A stretch of 64,000 nt of DNA. Origin: Agrypnia vestita. Its lineage: Eukaryota > Arthropoda > Insecta > Trichoptera > Phryganeidae. The stretch spans positions 186,001 to 250,000 of the forward strand of contig JADDOH010000328.1 of assembly GCA_016648135.1 (NCBI GenBank), written 5' to 3'. Positions within the stretch are counted from its first letter, which is position 1. Every line of letters starts with the position of its first letter. The position numbers and the translations under genes were made by a program. Shown here one piece after another: positions 22,550-33,690 of the stretch. The notes beneath the pieces were generated by a model. That model did not search any database. It was not told the origin of the DNA and saw nothing but the letters and a program-made list of their open reading frames with translations.

Positions 22550-22800
22550 TTAAGGAGACTATGATTGGCCATATTGCGAGAAGAGAGAACTTTAGAAAGA
22601 CTCTTTAAAAGGTCTTCAAGGAAATCCCAGCCGGAACTCAACAACTTACTAGGACTCTCCCGGAATAAGATGGGCGGATAGAGTGAACACGGATTCAGAT
22701 AGATCGCAGGTTTAGAGCTGGAGGCATTTGGTTAGTTTAGTGTGATAGAGATGTTTGAAGAACATTTGTGCAGTCAGTTTTGGTCTGGTTGACCCATAAG
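22550..22800 (+). pseudogene. Non-LTR retrotransposon C-terminal fragment
   Basis: Plus-strand frames read IGHIARREN, then a decayed basic block, and finally CDRDV-RTFVQSVLVWLTH, which follow the GHxxRR ... RGRPxxRW ... DRxxWR order of RTE/L2-type LINE C-termini. It ends in an ATGATGTTGATGA simple run at about 22811-22824. It differs from the abundant RTE-like family of this window. Several stops are present. Confidence 0.45.
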
Positions 22801-23185
22801 AGCCAAACGATTATGATGTTGATGATTTATTACAGTGATGGTGAACCTTTTGGGCTCGACGTATCGAATACTCTGAAAATATCTAACTTGAATCTTGTGA
22901 ACTGTGTGTGAATAACTTATGAAAATCTCTGCTTGCGTGTAATACCTAAATATTTTTTATTTTTTTGTATGCATACGGTGTACAGCACCACTAACAAATT
23001 AGTAAAAACAAAGGTACATCCTCACAGATTAAGAAAAGTACACAATAAAGCAATCATAATAACATCGTTAATTTATATTTATTAAAATAAACACATTTTA
23101 AAATAATTAAGCATATTATAAAAAAACACAATTTAGCAAATAAATAATAAACATCAAACAATAATTGAATTAAACACTATATATA

Positions 23186-23432
23186 TGGGGTAGAAAAGCA
23201 AAGACAGCAATATCAAAATTTTTTTTTTAAATGTTTTGAATGCAGTCACTGAGGATTTCTAATTCAGGATCTACTGAATTAGAGATTTTACGTATCCAAA
23301 ATCATGTTTCCTGTAACTTTATAGGCTAAATTTCCATTAAATTTCGAATTCATAGTTTCTTAATTAATAATCCTCGATGACTGCTTTAATTTATTTTTTT
23401 TGTATATTGCTGCCGTTTGTTTTATACCCCAA
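23186..23432. mobile_element. Palindromic MITE with TATAAAA-like ends, copy B
   Basis: Starts TGGGGTAGAAAAGCAAAGAC and ends GTTTTATACCCCA in inverted relation. The internal TTGAATGCAGTCACTGAGGA block and its partner near 23371-23385 match the other copies. Flanked by AT-rich sequence. Confidence 0.7.
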
Positions 23433-23639
23433 ACATAATGTTAAACATGAAAAAAACAATAAACCTATGAGTAAAACTCTAAAACATAGGATATTTAAAC
23501 AGAAAAACTATCTCTTTCTCAGAAAGGACCGCATGTTTCTTTTAGAAATAGTTAATTTGTCATGGTCACATTTACATATTCACTGTACTTACTGCCCTGT
23601 AGCAATAGAATTGGCGTGACAGGCACGTGTTTATACTTG

Positions 23640-23862
23640 TGTACGATCGTTTGGAATTTGTTGGGCCGGGGCCGGTTGCTTTCCAGAGTTTGGAAATGCT
23701 GTCACCTTTATGAGCGTAATATAGGTTCGCCATCGTTTGGTTTGGAATCGCCATCGCCAGGTTTGGAATTTGTTGGGTCGAGGCCGGTTGCTTTCCAGAG
23801 TTTGGAAATGTTTTCACTTTTATGCGCGTAATATAGGTTGGCCATCAATAAGTTAATATATT
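23640..23862 (+). repeat. Two-unit tandem duplication, period 112 bp
   Basis: TTGGAATTTGTTGGG (23651 and 23763), GGCCGGTTGCTTTCCAGAGT and GCGTAATATAGGTT each occur twice, 112 bp apart. The unit is GC-richer than its flanks. The open frames across it on both strands are by-products of the duplication. Origin unknown. Confidence 0.8.
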
Positions 23863-23899
23863 GGTAAAAACATACAAATAACAATATTTTACGTGTAGT

Positions 23900-24850
23900 A
23901 CTTCCTGTGCCTATTCTGCTCTCTGGCCGACGTTTTGGATCGCGTTGAAAGCTACGTCATCGGGGCTCATAATGTTGATGCGAATTATCTGTTCATACAT
24001 ACCGTTAAATAATATATTACATTTAATATATTCGTTTTTATATCTATATTTAAATATAATAGTAAATTTAAATGTATGTGATTTATTTTTTATGAACACA
24101 CGATGTGAGAGTGTTATAATTATATTCAGATTGAATATATTGCAAATTCTGCATGTTCAAAGACTTATATTCAGTTCTATATATTTTTTTATTTTATTTA
24201 TTATATCAAAGTAGTGTATTATTATTTTTTCAATAATAAACAATTTTGATAAAATACAATAATCTATAGATTGAAGAATATACTTCGTTACTAAAATAAA
24301 TTGAGCTTTAAAGCTACTCTTGAGTCAAAAATGTCCGAGGGGACCAATTCCTTAAATCACTCAGATAGCCAAATATTAGTTCTCTACTTTCTTCAAAGAA
24401 AATATTTATTCAATCGATATGTTTCTACGAATCCGGACATCCTAAACAAGCAGAAAGTTGATTATAACAATAATAATAACTGTGGACAAGTTGACTTAGT
24501 CTGAGAGTAATGTCTAACTTGTTAGCGATTGCAAAAAGGGATGATGGCTGGCAATCACAGGTCCATAAGGGCAATTATTGCCGTGAAATGATGCCCCCTC
24601 AGTTCACATCCCCCCCCAAACAACCCCGACCGTCCTACCCCCCCCCCGACAACTTGAGCTTCCTTATTGTCAAAGGCACGACAAGTCTCGGATCTCTAAA
24701 AGGTGAACATTTGTCATATTGAAATTCCGTCGGATATATTGTATTTGGTATAGTTGTGTTAAATTAAAGTTGAAATTAAATTTAAAAATTATTTTATTCG
24801 TCACGATTTACTAAAATATAGGGCACCGTAGAACTTGGCTTTGAATGATT
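23900..24850. other. No supported gene; one hammerhead-like tail motif
   Basis: CTCTCTGGCCGACGTTTTGG at 23918-23937 resembles CTCTCTGGCCGACGTTTC at 35742-35759 and on the minus strand gives an AAAACGTCGG motif, possibly a relic of the Penelope-type repeats. C-homopolymers lie at 24610-24650. No convincing coding sequence. Confidence 0.3.
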
Positions 24851-24856
24851 TTACCA

Positions 24857-25389
24857 TCTATACCTATAAAACTCAATGTCTGTCTGTCTGTTCTCTATAC
24901 AAATCCACACCGTTTGTCCGATTCGATTCAAATTTTGCATTCTTATCCCTTGGGATCCGGCGGGTAACATAGGTAACATTTCTCCCCTATTATTTTATCC
25001 CTTCCCCTCCCCCTGACATATTTTCGATGCATATCTGTACCGTTTGACCGATCGAACTCAAAATTTGGAAACGTTTTCTATAGGACCCGGCGGGAAACAG
25101 AGGTGACATTTCCTTCCTCCCCTTTTACCCTTTCCCCTCCCCCTGATATATTTTCGATGCAAAGCTGTACCGTTCGACCGATCGAACTCAAAATTTGGAA
25201 ACTTATTCTTCAGGACTCGGCGGGTAAGATAGACGACATTTTTCTCCTATTCTTTTACCCCTTACTACCCCCTTGATATATTTTCGATGCAAATCTGTAC
25301 CGTTTGTACGCATCGATCCTTTGCTTCCCCCCACAAATTTATTTTCTACTAAATCGTTAACCCGTGCAACACCGGGTACGAACAGCTAG
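24857..25389 (+). mobile_element. Nonautonomous Helitron with internal 130-bp tandem repeat
   Basis: Begins TCTATACCTATAAAACTC immediately after an A (24856) and ends CTAG (25386-25389) immediately before a T (25390), which is the Helitron TC...CTRR layout inserted between A and T. A 3' hairpin (ACCCG/CGGGT, 25360-25377) lies 8 nt before the end. The body is mostly a tandem repeat with period 130 bp: CGTTTG at 24911 and 25041, TTTTCGATGC at 25021, 25151 and 25281. No replicase/helicase is encoded. Confidence 0.85.
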
Positions 25390-25709
25390 TAATGTATAGT
25401 TTTGGACAATGGTGAACTATTTTTAAAATATAACGTATAGGACATGTACGTACATAACTAAGGACGAGAATTAAAAATGTCTGAAAGCTTACTTTTATTT
25501 AATGGCCGAATAAATAAATCAATAGATTTAGTTATTTTAAATATTGTTATATATATTCAAAATATTTAAAAAAAACGTGATCATTGATTTATTTTTATTT
25601 CTTATGATTATGATTATTATTTCTTAATGCTACTATAAAATCGAACATACGATTACACAATGAAACGTTACCAATTAGTTTATCAGGTAGATAGTTGTCC
25701 GACATCCCA

Positions 25710-26050
25710 ATTTCGTTGTGTGTCTGTCTTTGTATATTTGTTTTTTTTACGTGAAACAATTTATATAAATTTTTCGTAAAATATTTTACGATTTTTTTCC
25801 GTGGTTTTTTTCATTTTTTGTTACGTAAATATTTTTATGTAAATTCTTTTTATGCAATTTTAATTTTTTTTTTTTACGTATTTTATTATTTTTTGTATTT
25901 TTTTACATACATTTGTTTTTTTTCTTTCTTTTTCATTTTTTCTTTTTTAGTAAAAATTTTGTCCTTTTGTTTTTTATATGAATAAATAAATACTTATTCC
26001 TTAGAAACCGACATGTAAGAGTACCGTCATTTTTTACGGGTTACCGCTAG
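25710..26050 (+). mobile_element. Helitron-like element, family B
   Basis: Right end: ACCGTCA TTTT(TT)ACGGGT hairpin near 26023-26041, then CTAG at 26047-26050 followed by T. Upstream are a GTGTGTCTGTCTTTG block and long T-rich runs that resemble the 5.3 kb and 38.4 kb copies. The left boundary is a guess. Confidence 0.5.
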
Positions 26051-26154
26051 TTTAGTATAATATTCGTAAGTGTCAACTTATACACTATCCTCGTATCGAC
26101 CGTTTCGATCGTCTCATATCACCGCAGGGATAGGCAAATACCAAATAAATTATT

Positions 26155-26410
26155 TTTTTTTGCCTGGCATACCAATTTTGTCTCATCCACTTTTGTACAT
26201 CTTCTCAATCTTTTTTTAAAAGCTCAATTCTTTTTAAAAAGCTTATCAATCTCAGCGCTAAGATTGATAAGCTTTTAATAGGGTTGTCTTCCAATAAGTG
26301 GTTTATCTGATCACTCCAGGTCTTTCGCAGACACCGCCTGTTCCCGCTTCCTTCAACACTCATCTCGTAATATTTTTTTACCATCCTTTTCTCGCTTATA
26401 CGTTCCACGT
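26155..26410 (-). mobile_element. RTE-like LINE fragment with internal hairpin
   Basis: The minus strand encodes RISEKRMVKKYYEMSVEGS, a changed RGRPRKTW block and QINHLLEDNPIKSL, matching the C-terminal region of the RTE-like family. At 26237-26276 a perfect 16-bp inverted repeat (AAAAGCTTATCAATCT and its complement) interrupts the normal sequence. The copy is 5'- and 3'-truncated. Confidence 0.75.
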
Positions 26411-26629
26411 GATTTATTTATTATTATATATAATTTAGTACAATAATTAAAAAAAAATTGTTGAAATGGGCCTATGTACCATGCCTGTGACATGCTGTGA
26501 AATGCTGATACTAACATTCTACACTATTTACAATTTAGATGTTAGTTAAAATTATAAATAACAGTATGCATATCTTAAATCAGAAAATCATAAATAAAAA
26601 TATATAAATTCTTCAACACATTCAATATA

Positions 26630-26970
26630 ATATTGTGGTAACATTATTTATATTAATAAAAAGAAAATACTTGGAATAAAACCACTATTTATTGAATTAT
26701 AAACATGTTTCGGGCTAATGGTCCCTCCTATACTAAAAAATATATTTGGTAAGTATAGACAACAAACACAAAAAATATATTGTGAAAATAAATTTGAAGG
26801 GTTTTTATTTTTTGTGAGTATTTGATGTCGATTTGCAAAAATAATTTGGTAAAAAAATTACTAAAGTATTTTTGCAAATAGTAACATTTTTACATTAGTT
26901 CCTAATTAGTTATTCAACTCCCATATATATATATATATATTTTTTGTTTTTGTTAATGTCTATGTATCCA
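26630..26970. mobile_element. Penelope-like terminal repeat pieces in inverted arrangement
   Basis: The left part (minus strand) contains, in reverse, TTACCACAA, AAATAGTGGTTTTA, GAAACATGTTTATAATTCAA (ending near 26703) and GGGACCATTAGCCC. The right part (26880-26965, plus strand) has CACATTAG-like TACATTAGTTCCTAATTAGT and TTGTTAATGTCTATG, as in the 39.2 and 45.6 kb copies. The hammerhead-like core here has lost its CTGATGA half. A 19-bp inverted repeat follows at 27068-27115. Confidence 0.5.
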
Positions 26971-27067
26971 ATTTTAATTCTTAAATATAATTTAATCATC
27001 ATCATCATTTTTAGCACTACAATCCTTGGTGGGTCTTGGCCTCCTCAATAATTTAAATATAATTTAT

Positions 27068-27115
27068 TACATGTTTATTATTCAATAAATACATATATTG
27101 AATAATAAACATGTA
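27068..27115. repeat. Perfect 19-bp inverted repeat
   Basis: TACATGTTTATTATTCAAT at 27068-27086 and its exact complement at 27097-27115. Its sequence (TTGAATAATAAACATGT) echoes the adjoining Penelope-like repeat, so it may be another snap-back of the same family. Confidence 0.7.
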
Positions 27116-27186
27116 TTATTAAGTATTTTCTTTTTATTAACAAAAACACACTCAAACTCGGATTTGAAAAATATTATATCATAGTA

Positions 27187-27698
27187 CCCATAAGTAATCA
27201 ATTATTTTTGGTGTGGAATGTTTGCTTCAGTCAAGCTCAGCAAAGTGAACGTGTAAAGACGTGTTTTATACGCAATATTATAATCCGTGATCTTGTGACT
27301 TGTGACAATTAAATTTAAATTTTTTTATTACTCTGTTGTAAAATGGCGGACAATCAATTAACTGAAGGACATTTACGTCTTTGCATGCTGTTTCATTTTC
27401 TATCGAGTGTTAATGCAACGGTTGCAACAATGAAAATTTGTGATGTGTATGGATATGTATTGAAAGTAAATAAGTGCCAACGTTGGTTTAGAAAATATCC
27501 GATGGTGATTTTAACTTGTCTGATCGAAGTGGGCGCCCAGTAGGGTTTGATAATGACGCTTTAAAAACACCTAGAAGCATATTTTTATACATATTAAGCA
27601 AAAGGTCCTTGATAACGACGGAGAGTAAATCGATTAAAAATAAAATTAAATGTTAAATTCTTTTTTTGTTGCCACTTAAATAATTGATTACTTATAGG
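27187..27698 (+). mobile_element. Internally deleted mariner-like element
   Basis: Inverted ends ATAAGTAATCAATTATTT (27190-27207) and AAATAATTGATTACTTAT (27679-27696), each flanked by TA (27185-27186 and 27699-27700). At 512 bp it is well under half the normal mariner length and retains only the first part of the transposase. Not the same family as the 10 kb and 53 kb mariners. Confidence 0.8.
27343..27600 (+). pseudogene. Mariner transposase N-terminal fragment
   Basis: From ATG at 27343 the frame reads MADNQLTEGHLRLCMLFHF, NATVATMKICDVYG and VNKCQRWFRK, which match the N-terminal helix-turn-helix domain of mariner transposases. A frameshift near 27502 moves the continuation (SDGDFNLSDRSGRP, FDNDALKT) to another frame. 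The catalytic D,D34D domain is entirely missing. No activity possible. Confidence 0.85.
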
Positions 27699-27704
27699 TA
27701 CACC

Positions 27705-28110
27705 TAATATGTATGCAAAGTATTATTATATTATATTTGAAAATAAAGGGAAACTTACTAAATTAATTTCATACTAATGGTGCTTTAAATATATTTTTTG
27801 CTGAGATACCAATAAGCCATTGAAATAACGTTATGATACAATTTTTGGCGAATATCATTTTAGGGAATATATATGAATTCGAACATTTTAGGGAATTTCC
27901 TCAATAAAGAAATATATCAATAGACCAATAAACACGTTTTCTGCTTCAAAAAACAGCGATCCACCGCTTATTTATATCTCGATCAAAAATACATTTCCTC
28001 CGGGTGTGGGTCTTCTAAACAAATTTTAGTCTGCCGGCGTGCTGTTTTCCTGATAACTCACCCTTCAAATATAACATACACGCCTGTATGTTTCCGCACA
28101 AAATACAGAA
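27705..28110. other. No recognisable gene or repeat
   Basis: AT-rich spacer, nothing assignable. Confidence 0.3.
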
Positions 28111-28119
28111 TATGTACAA

Positions 28120-28285
28120 AATAATATCACACGTGATTGAGGGTTGACGGGGTTGCGGGGGTGTTTTTGTGAAGTGCCGACAGGGGCGCGAGCCACCCCA
28201 CTCCAGTCGAGCGTTTAAACGCCACTCGTCCATGTATAGCGGCGGCACCGAGCGTCCGTACAGCTTCCGCAATCTCGGTTGAAGA
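28120..28285. other. GC-rich pocket, candidate conserved noncoding DNA
   Basis: Contains CACGTG (28130-28135) and a GC-rich, non-repetitive run to about 28270. The 85-codon minus-strand frame over it has no recognisable similarity. Regulatory DNA is one possibility. Confidence 0.3.
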
Positions 28286-28564
28286 ATAACTGTTTTTATT
28301 TGATCGGAAAGCTTTCTGTCACAGCTTTAAAATGCTTCCAAGAATTTGCCGATGAAAATACTACTCTAATATACCTACTTGTATTCATTAATTGAAATAA
28401 AATTTACGAAGAATTTATTTTATTAAATCGATAATCTTTGATCTGATTAACCGAGATGCGGATTAACCGCGATGATTTTTGAGAGTCTGAAATATTATTT
28501 ATAAAAACGAATAAATTTAATTTTGTTAAGGGTAATACGAGTTTAGGCTCGAAAACAGTAGCTA

Positions 28565-28685
28565 TTCAAGATATATTGTAGATGTCTCGTAGAGACGAAG
28601 CTATTTATATGGAAGTCTTTTGGATGTTTAGTGTTTATAGGGCTCACGTCCTATCATATGGCTGGCTTAAGTGATCACGTTCACC
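28565..28685 (-). repeat. Dispersed repeat C, copy 1
   Basis: On the minus strand: GTGATCACTTAAGCCAGCCA, AGGACGTGAGCCCTATAA, then GACTTCCATATAAATAGCTT and CGTCTCTACGAGAC. Four further copies on the plus strand at 37.85, 40.96, 41.51 and 53.74 kb share these blocks. No termini identified; class unknown. Confidence 0.65.
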
Positions 28686-28689
28686 ACCA

Positions 28690-30120
28690 CATCTATCAAA
28701 TTTCGGAAATTTTATATACCTATGTTATCTACGCAAGACTTTGACTTACGCTAACTCCATCTATCGTTGAAATTTGTTATTCCCATTAACCAGTTTATAG
28801 ATGTAATAGAGTATGAAGCAATATGCTATATTTTTGTTATGTGTATATAAAATTCAGCTGAATTGTTAACGTATACGCAGTAGAATACACCCGAAAATTA
28901 TTTACATTTTTAACTCCGAAAATTTTCTTTAATAATTTAAAAATATTCCATTATTACCTTTTCATAAAAATTTTGTTCAAAAATATACATCCACTTATAG
29001 CAAATAAGTTTTTTGGCTTATTTTAAATATACCATAACTATGTTTTCCGTTACAAAAATAAGTTACTGCAATTATTAATGATTTTTAAAAGCTTTCGTGA
29101 AAAAAAAAATATTTATAATTTATACATAATAAAATTATAAAAATATAATTTGTTTTCACCAGTTGTTGAGAATATCAACATGTTTTGCGGCCAATGATGC
29201 CTTCTTATTGATGAAAATATATTCGTTTAATCAATTGTGCCTTATGCCGCCTTTTTATAATTTTTCGTTAATTTTTTTGGACATAACCAAAAATTTTTCG
29301 TTCGTAAATATTGATTTACGCAGTGTGATTCATAGAATTGGGTGTAAGTGAGTTACGTGATAATTTTATCCATGGATAAACCGCGTGCGGGGATTTTACC
29401 TACAGAATGGCAATCAAATCTCAAAACTTATGCGAAATTGCCTCTTAAGCTAATGAATATAATTTTCATTTAATGGGTGGGAAATATAATACTTTTTTTC
29501 TGAATACTTAAGTTAAAAATATAATGTTTCTTCAAAACAAACACATCAAGAGACAAATCCGTTTAAAAACAAATAATCTAGAAATATTCGTATTATCGCA
29601 GTATTGGTGCGTACAAGTCATCTATAGTAAATAGACTCATCGGGTAGATTCGCAACATGTTTAATGTTTACTGTAAGGAGATGCAACTCAACCCCTAATT
29701 ATATAACTGGCAAGCTTTTAGTTAGCAGACAATTATCGTACATTTGTAGATTGATCAAGGAATTTTCGAAAGAAATGAATTAATCTCCTAGAAACTGTAA
29801 ATGTAAAAACATACAATATTTTAAAACTAGCAATATTTGTAATTGAGGAAATGAAGAGAAGGCGAAATGTAAAGTTTTTATTTTAAACATATTTCGTAAA
29901 AATGTGAACCGTCATTAATAATAAACAAAACATAAAATTGACACGTAAATCGTTTTTTTTAGGAAGGTCTTTTAACATTTTTAATTTTCGGTGAGGTATA
30001 AAAGTGTATTTATTTTTGATAAACGAAACATAATTTTAGAAATAAAGAAGAATCCATAATACTTCACATCATTTTACCTTTGTAGTTTACGTCAGCTTCA
30101 AATATTAAGGTGTAGAAATT
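28690..30120. other. No gene; one hammerhead-like motif at 29175-29215
   Basis: AT-rich. On the minus strand around 29175-29215, a decayed CATCAATAAGAAGGC...GGCCGCAAAACATGTTGAT follows the Penelope-like repeat consensus (compare 50.5 kb), with the CTGATGA and GAAA cores both mutated. Confidence 0.35.
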
Positions 30121-30124
30121 TGTA

Positions 30125-30605
30125 GCCAAGGTGATCTGTATACTGAAGTCCGAGATCAAGTTAATAAAGCATCTACCGTATCAGGGTATCTTAAGAATTT
30201 GGTCTGGAAGAACAAAAACATGCGTATTGAATGCAAGGTCAAGATATACAAGACATGCGTGCGACCTATCATGACATAATGCTGTAGAGACGCGGGCTGA
30301 CACTGCTCATAGAGTGTCAGTCCGCTGACATGCTCATAGTGCTGAGATCCGTTACTAGAAAAACACTACGTAATCTTGTCCGAAATGTAAACATAAGGTA
30401 AACCTGTAAAATAGAGTACCTACATAGCACGATGGGAGAAGTTCCTGAAGGAAATTCTGTAGGGATCACGTAGCAGGACTCGTGCGTTAGAAATTAATGA
30501 AATACCCTCTGGACGAAGCCTACCGAGAAGACCACCTAAAATGTGGAGGGACAGCTGGACCTCATCATACTAGGAGGTACAATTTCTGTACCACAGATCG
30601 ACTGA
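30125..30605 (+). pseudogene. Non-LTR retrotransposon connection/C-terminal fragment
   Basis: The plus strand reads GDLYTEVRDQVNKASTVSGY, LKNLVWKNKNMR, ECKVKIYKTCVRPIMT, the usual block after the reverse transcriptase domain in RTE/BovB-like LINEs (IYKxxxRPIMTYAxE). It continues in shifted frames through ETRADT and a late PPKMWRDSW-like block near 30535-30555. It has many stops and frameshifts. A different family from the ten-copy RTE-like element. Confidence 0.6.
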
Positions 30606-30961
30606 TCTAACAAAAGAAAAAGAAGAAAAAGTATTCGTCGAAAACAAATTAGGCCAACAAATGCCAACTATCAGCTCTGATTTATTATGGATCTTAACCA
30701 AAATTCACATGATTCCGTGAGTACTTAATTTTCTTTATCAGGAAATAATACTGAAATGCGAATTTTTTTTCAACTTTTCATAAATAATTTAGGTGAAAAC
30801 TTTCCAAGTCTCTTATCAAATGTATCAAACGAATTGCTTAGATCTTAGTATCACTAAAATACTTTTATGTGTTTTAAATTGTATTACTGATGGAATTGGC
30901 GTTAACATTGTAAAGAATCATAATGATAGATTATTTAAAATATGTATTTATATTTATATTA

Positions 30962-31098
30962 TTATCTCTACTTCAGTTTGTGAAAAATATTTTATTTTTT
31001 CACTACTAGTTTCGAGAAATTATGCTTTTTTCGAAACTACATATCTCGTAGTGAAAACATAAAATATTTTTTTATAAACTCAAGTAGGGATAACAACG
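30962..31098. repeat. Imperfect foldback, about 50-60 bp arms
   Basis: CTACTTCAGTTTGTGAAAAA...TTTCGAGAAA on the left is complementary, with several mismatches, to TTTCGAAACTAC...TATAAACTCAAGTAGG on the right. A further 12-bp inverted repeat (TATCTCTATGAG) lies at 31122-31153. Possibly a decayed MITE. Confidence 0.55.
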
Positions 31099-31159
31099 TA
31101 AATATTTTCTGTTCTTTTTATTATCTCTATGAGTCGTAGACCTCATAGAGATAGTAGAA

Positions 31160-31480
31160 TAACTTGAAACCTAGACCATATACATAACCACTAGAAACCT
31201 CAGATACAGTGTGTGTAAAGAAGGAGTATTGCAGGTATACAGTATCAATTCAATACTTTATACTGCAAAAATTCACTCCGAATCATGGAATTATTTTTTC
31301 TTAAGCGTGGTAGAGAAAGAAATCGGTGAAAGGACTCACAAATCGACGGCAGAACTTAGGTGTTAACAAATAACCGGGAATGGAGTAGCCAACCCTGTTC
31401 CTGTTCATTGAACATTATTGTCGGGAAGGATACATTTATAACGGAGCCACACACATTACGTCAAACGGCTAGCCGTACCA
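31160..31480. other. No recognisable gene or repeat
   Basis: Moderately AT-rich, with a slightly GC-richer segment at 31330-31490. Not assignable. Confidence 0.3.
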
Positions 31481-31484
31481 GTAC

Positions 31485-31640
31485 TTGTATTTTATTTATT
31501 TATTCTTCTTCTTTTTATTACATTCCAAAAGTTTAGATTGTTTATACATTAGGTATTAACATATTATCACAATTACACTTTTTTTAATTTGATTATACCG
31601 CCCCACCAGGTGAAATCTGTTATATTTCTCAAATTAATTG
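31485..31640 (-). mobile_element. LINE 3' end with AT-rich tail (NRFHLV family), copy 1
   Basis: The minus strand reads NRFHLVGRYNQIKKSVIVII and ends in an AAATAAATAAA run. The same ending occurs at 61295-61420 (NRFHLVERYKQNVKK). This looks like the extreme C-terminus and tail of a CR1/Jockey-type LINE; 5' parts are missing. Confidence 0.5.
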
Positions 31641-31664
31641 TTTTCTTATTTAAAGTTAATTCTT

Positions 31665-31860
31665 CTTCTTACATAGGCATGACATAGGCCTCTTCTTAAA
31701 CCTTCCAATGTTTTCTATCTTGAGCTATTTGTTGCCATTTTTGACCCATAAGCTGTAAAATGTCATTGTCCACCTTTTGTGTGGTCTCCCTTCCCTTCTT
31801 CCAGGGTCTCCATTTTAGGATTTTTGGTGACCGCATTTCTTATCTATTGATAAGATGCGA
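31665..31860 (-). pseudogene. Non-LTR retrotransposon C-terminal fragment
   Basis: The minus strand reads WRPWKKGRETTQKVDNDI, LMGQKWQQIAQDRKHWK and EAYVMPM, matching the RGRPxxRWxDD ... AQDRxxWxxxxEAYVxQW ending typical of RTE-like LINEs. It has lost the RGRP block and carries an in-frame stop before EEAYV. Separate from the ten-copy family. Confidence 0.6.
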
Positions 31861-31864
31861 TGGA

Positions 31865-32665
31865 TTCCTTTGGTTGGATGAATAATTACGGTGTCCCGTA
31901 ACAATAATAAGACGAAGATACAAAGACGTAAATGGAATATGTCTACTCTTAGGCAATGGTCAGTGAATGGTACCCACCGCTTACCTAGGACCGTTCTAAT
32001 AGCAAAAGCTTCCATATCGGTCCTACTCAATTGTCTCCAGGTTAACATTTTTTCAACTAACAAGCAGGACCGTGCTGCACAGTACCGGTCGTGTAAATCA
32101 TTGCAAAGCGGCACGGCCGCTAGAACAAAGCAATTCGCTGTCCCTGCGTTAAGACAAGTCTTTATTTAAAAGAAAAAAATACATACATAAAGAAACATAA
32201 TAATATACAGTAAGATAATACAAAAAGAAATAAAGTAAATAGGACAATGTAAAATACATTGTCATATTTACTTTATTCGAGAAATAAAACAGTATACATA
32301 CATATTATAGAGTTATACTTAAAGTAACAAAAAATATAAGGAAAAGAAAAATGAAAAATGAAAGGTAACCAAACCTCAAATAGATCAAAATAATGAAACA
32401 ATTAAATAAGTATAATGAAGAAAATAATAATAAGAAATAATTATACTGATACTATAAAACATGAAATGAAATCCCACAGCGGCGATAGTGGATGGTTTCA
32501 AGTTGAAAACAGGATAAGCAAAAGAAAAGTAAAGAACAAACCGCTTCCAACAAGGGGAAAAAGAAATTCAAAACAAAACGGGATGACACCCGACAAAGGA
32601 CGTCAGATATACACACGATGCAAGAGCAATATATCGGAGACTAAAAAGTAACCTAATCTTGACCC
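31865..32665. other. No supported gene; one long inverted repeat
   Basis: The stretch at 31900-32150 is less AT-rich and open on both strands, but I recognise nothing. ATAAAGTAAATAGGACAATG (32230-32249) begins a 22-bp inverted repeat to 32276 with one mismatch. Downstream is purine-rich. Confidence 0.3.
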
Positions 32666-32669
32666 ATCA

Positions 32670-33030
32670 GATATGGTAACGATTAGTTTGAACCGGGACA
32701 CCCACACCCTAACAAACCAGGTCCTCGTTGGAGGGACGAAAGCCCGACACATTCATGCTCTGCCCAGTTACACTCTCAATCAAGTCCTCTCTCGCGTCTT
32801 TCACTATCTTGCACACCCAGACGATATGCTAAGGCATTTGGGCTACGCGGCCACAGGTCTGCGGAGAGTCCAAGATTGGAAAGCTTCGATCTGAACTCCC
32901 CGTGAGCAGAGAGCGTCTGCACCATGTAGTGATCCAGGGCCGGAAAGTACCCCCTGCTCTTTTCCTTCACAGCCACAATAATGACCAGTAAAAATGTCCC
33001 GCGCTCTAAAGCATCCTCTCCGGACATACG
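32670..33030 (-). pseudogene. LINE fragment resembling the R1/Jockey RNase H-to-C-terminal region
   Basis: On the minus strand LDHYMVQTLSAHGEFRSKL and SNLGLSADLW resemble the TxxLTGHGxFxxYLxxxGL segment after the RNase H domain of R1/LOA/Jockey-type LINEs. After a frameshift the sequence reads CGRVAQMP (stop) HIVWVCKIVKDAREDLIES, which corresponds to the CxCGxxxxxxHxxxxC zinc-like ending. It is GC-richer than its surroundings. The assignment rests on motif pattern only. Confidence 0.4.
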
Positions 33031-33299
33031 TCAACATACGCTTATGTGTCCCCACATGGTCGTTCGTGCATGCGCATGTCACTCGTACCTTTACTTACTC
33101 ACAGACATGAAAGAGGAAGAAGTAAAAAACATACTAATATGGTACATGGTTTTACTGATTCTATCTTAAATTGAGTCGTTGATATGATGATCAGTTAAGT
33201 TTTTATGGACTGAATGAAACAATATTGTGAGAAAATGTACAAAGACCACAAATAAAATCCTGGTTTTCGTAAAATCTAAATTATGTAACACATTACGTA

Positions 33300-33690
33300 A
33301 AAAAAACTAACCCATAAAAACTCCCTTTCTCATTTGTATTGTTTTTATTATACTCCCTTTCTCATTTGTGTTGTTTCCCATTTAATTGAAACAGGTTTTG
33401 CGCCTACCACACGCGTCGGGCTTATTACTCATTTGTATTGATTCCAATTCGAAAAAAACATTAAAATTTCGAAAAATTCAAAATTAACTATAATTATTAC
33501 ATTTTTTAAACGAAAATTTGTTATATAATTTTTATCGTCGCCACGAGTCTGCCTGCAATGTTTCAGCTCAACTGGATCACGGGAAAAGGGTTCAAAATCT
33601 ATCCAAAGTTTTTTCGGCAGTTAAGCGACAAGCAGACGCTACGAGTTAAAAGAAAGGGAGTAAAAATATGTAAAATAAAAACAAATTATG
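33300..33690. mobile_element. MITE, second copy of the 3.5 kb family (partial)
   Basis: Shares CCATAAAAAC...TACTCCCTTTCT and the internal CCACGAGTCTGCCTG / GGATCACGGGAAAAGGGTT / AGTTAAAAGAAAGGGAGTA blocks with 3499-4132. The 20-bp terminal repeats are not preserved. The plus-strand open frame of 79 codons lies in this noncoding element. Confidence 0.6.

Noticed and set aside
32981..33169. Small plus-strand open frame in GC-richer DNA
   Set aside because: Lies antisense to the LINE-like fragment at 32670-33030 and has no recognisable motif.
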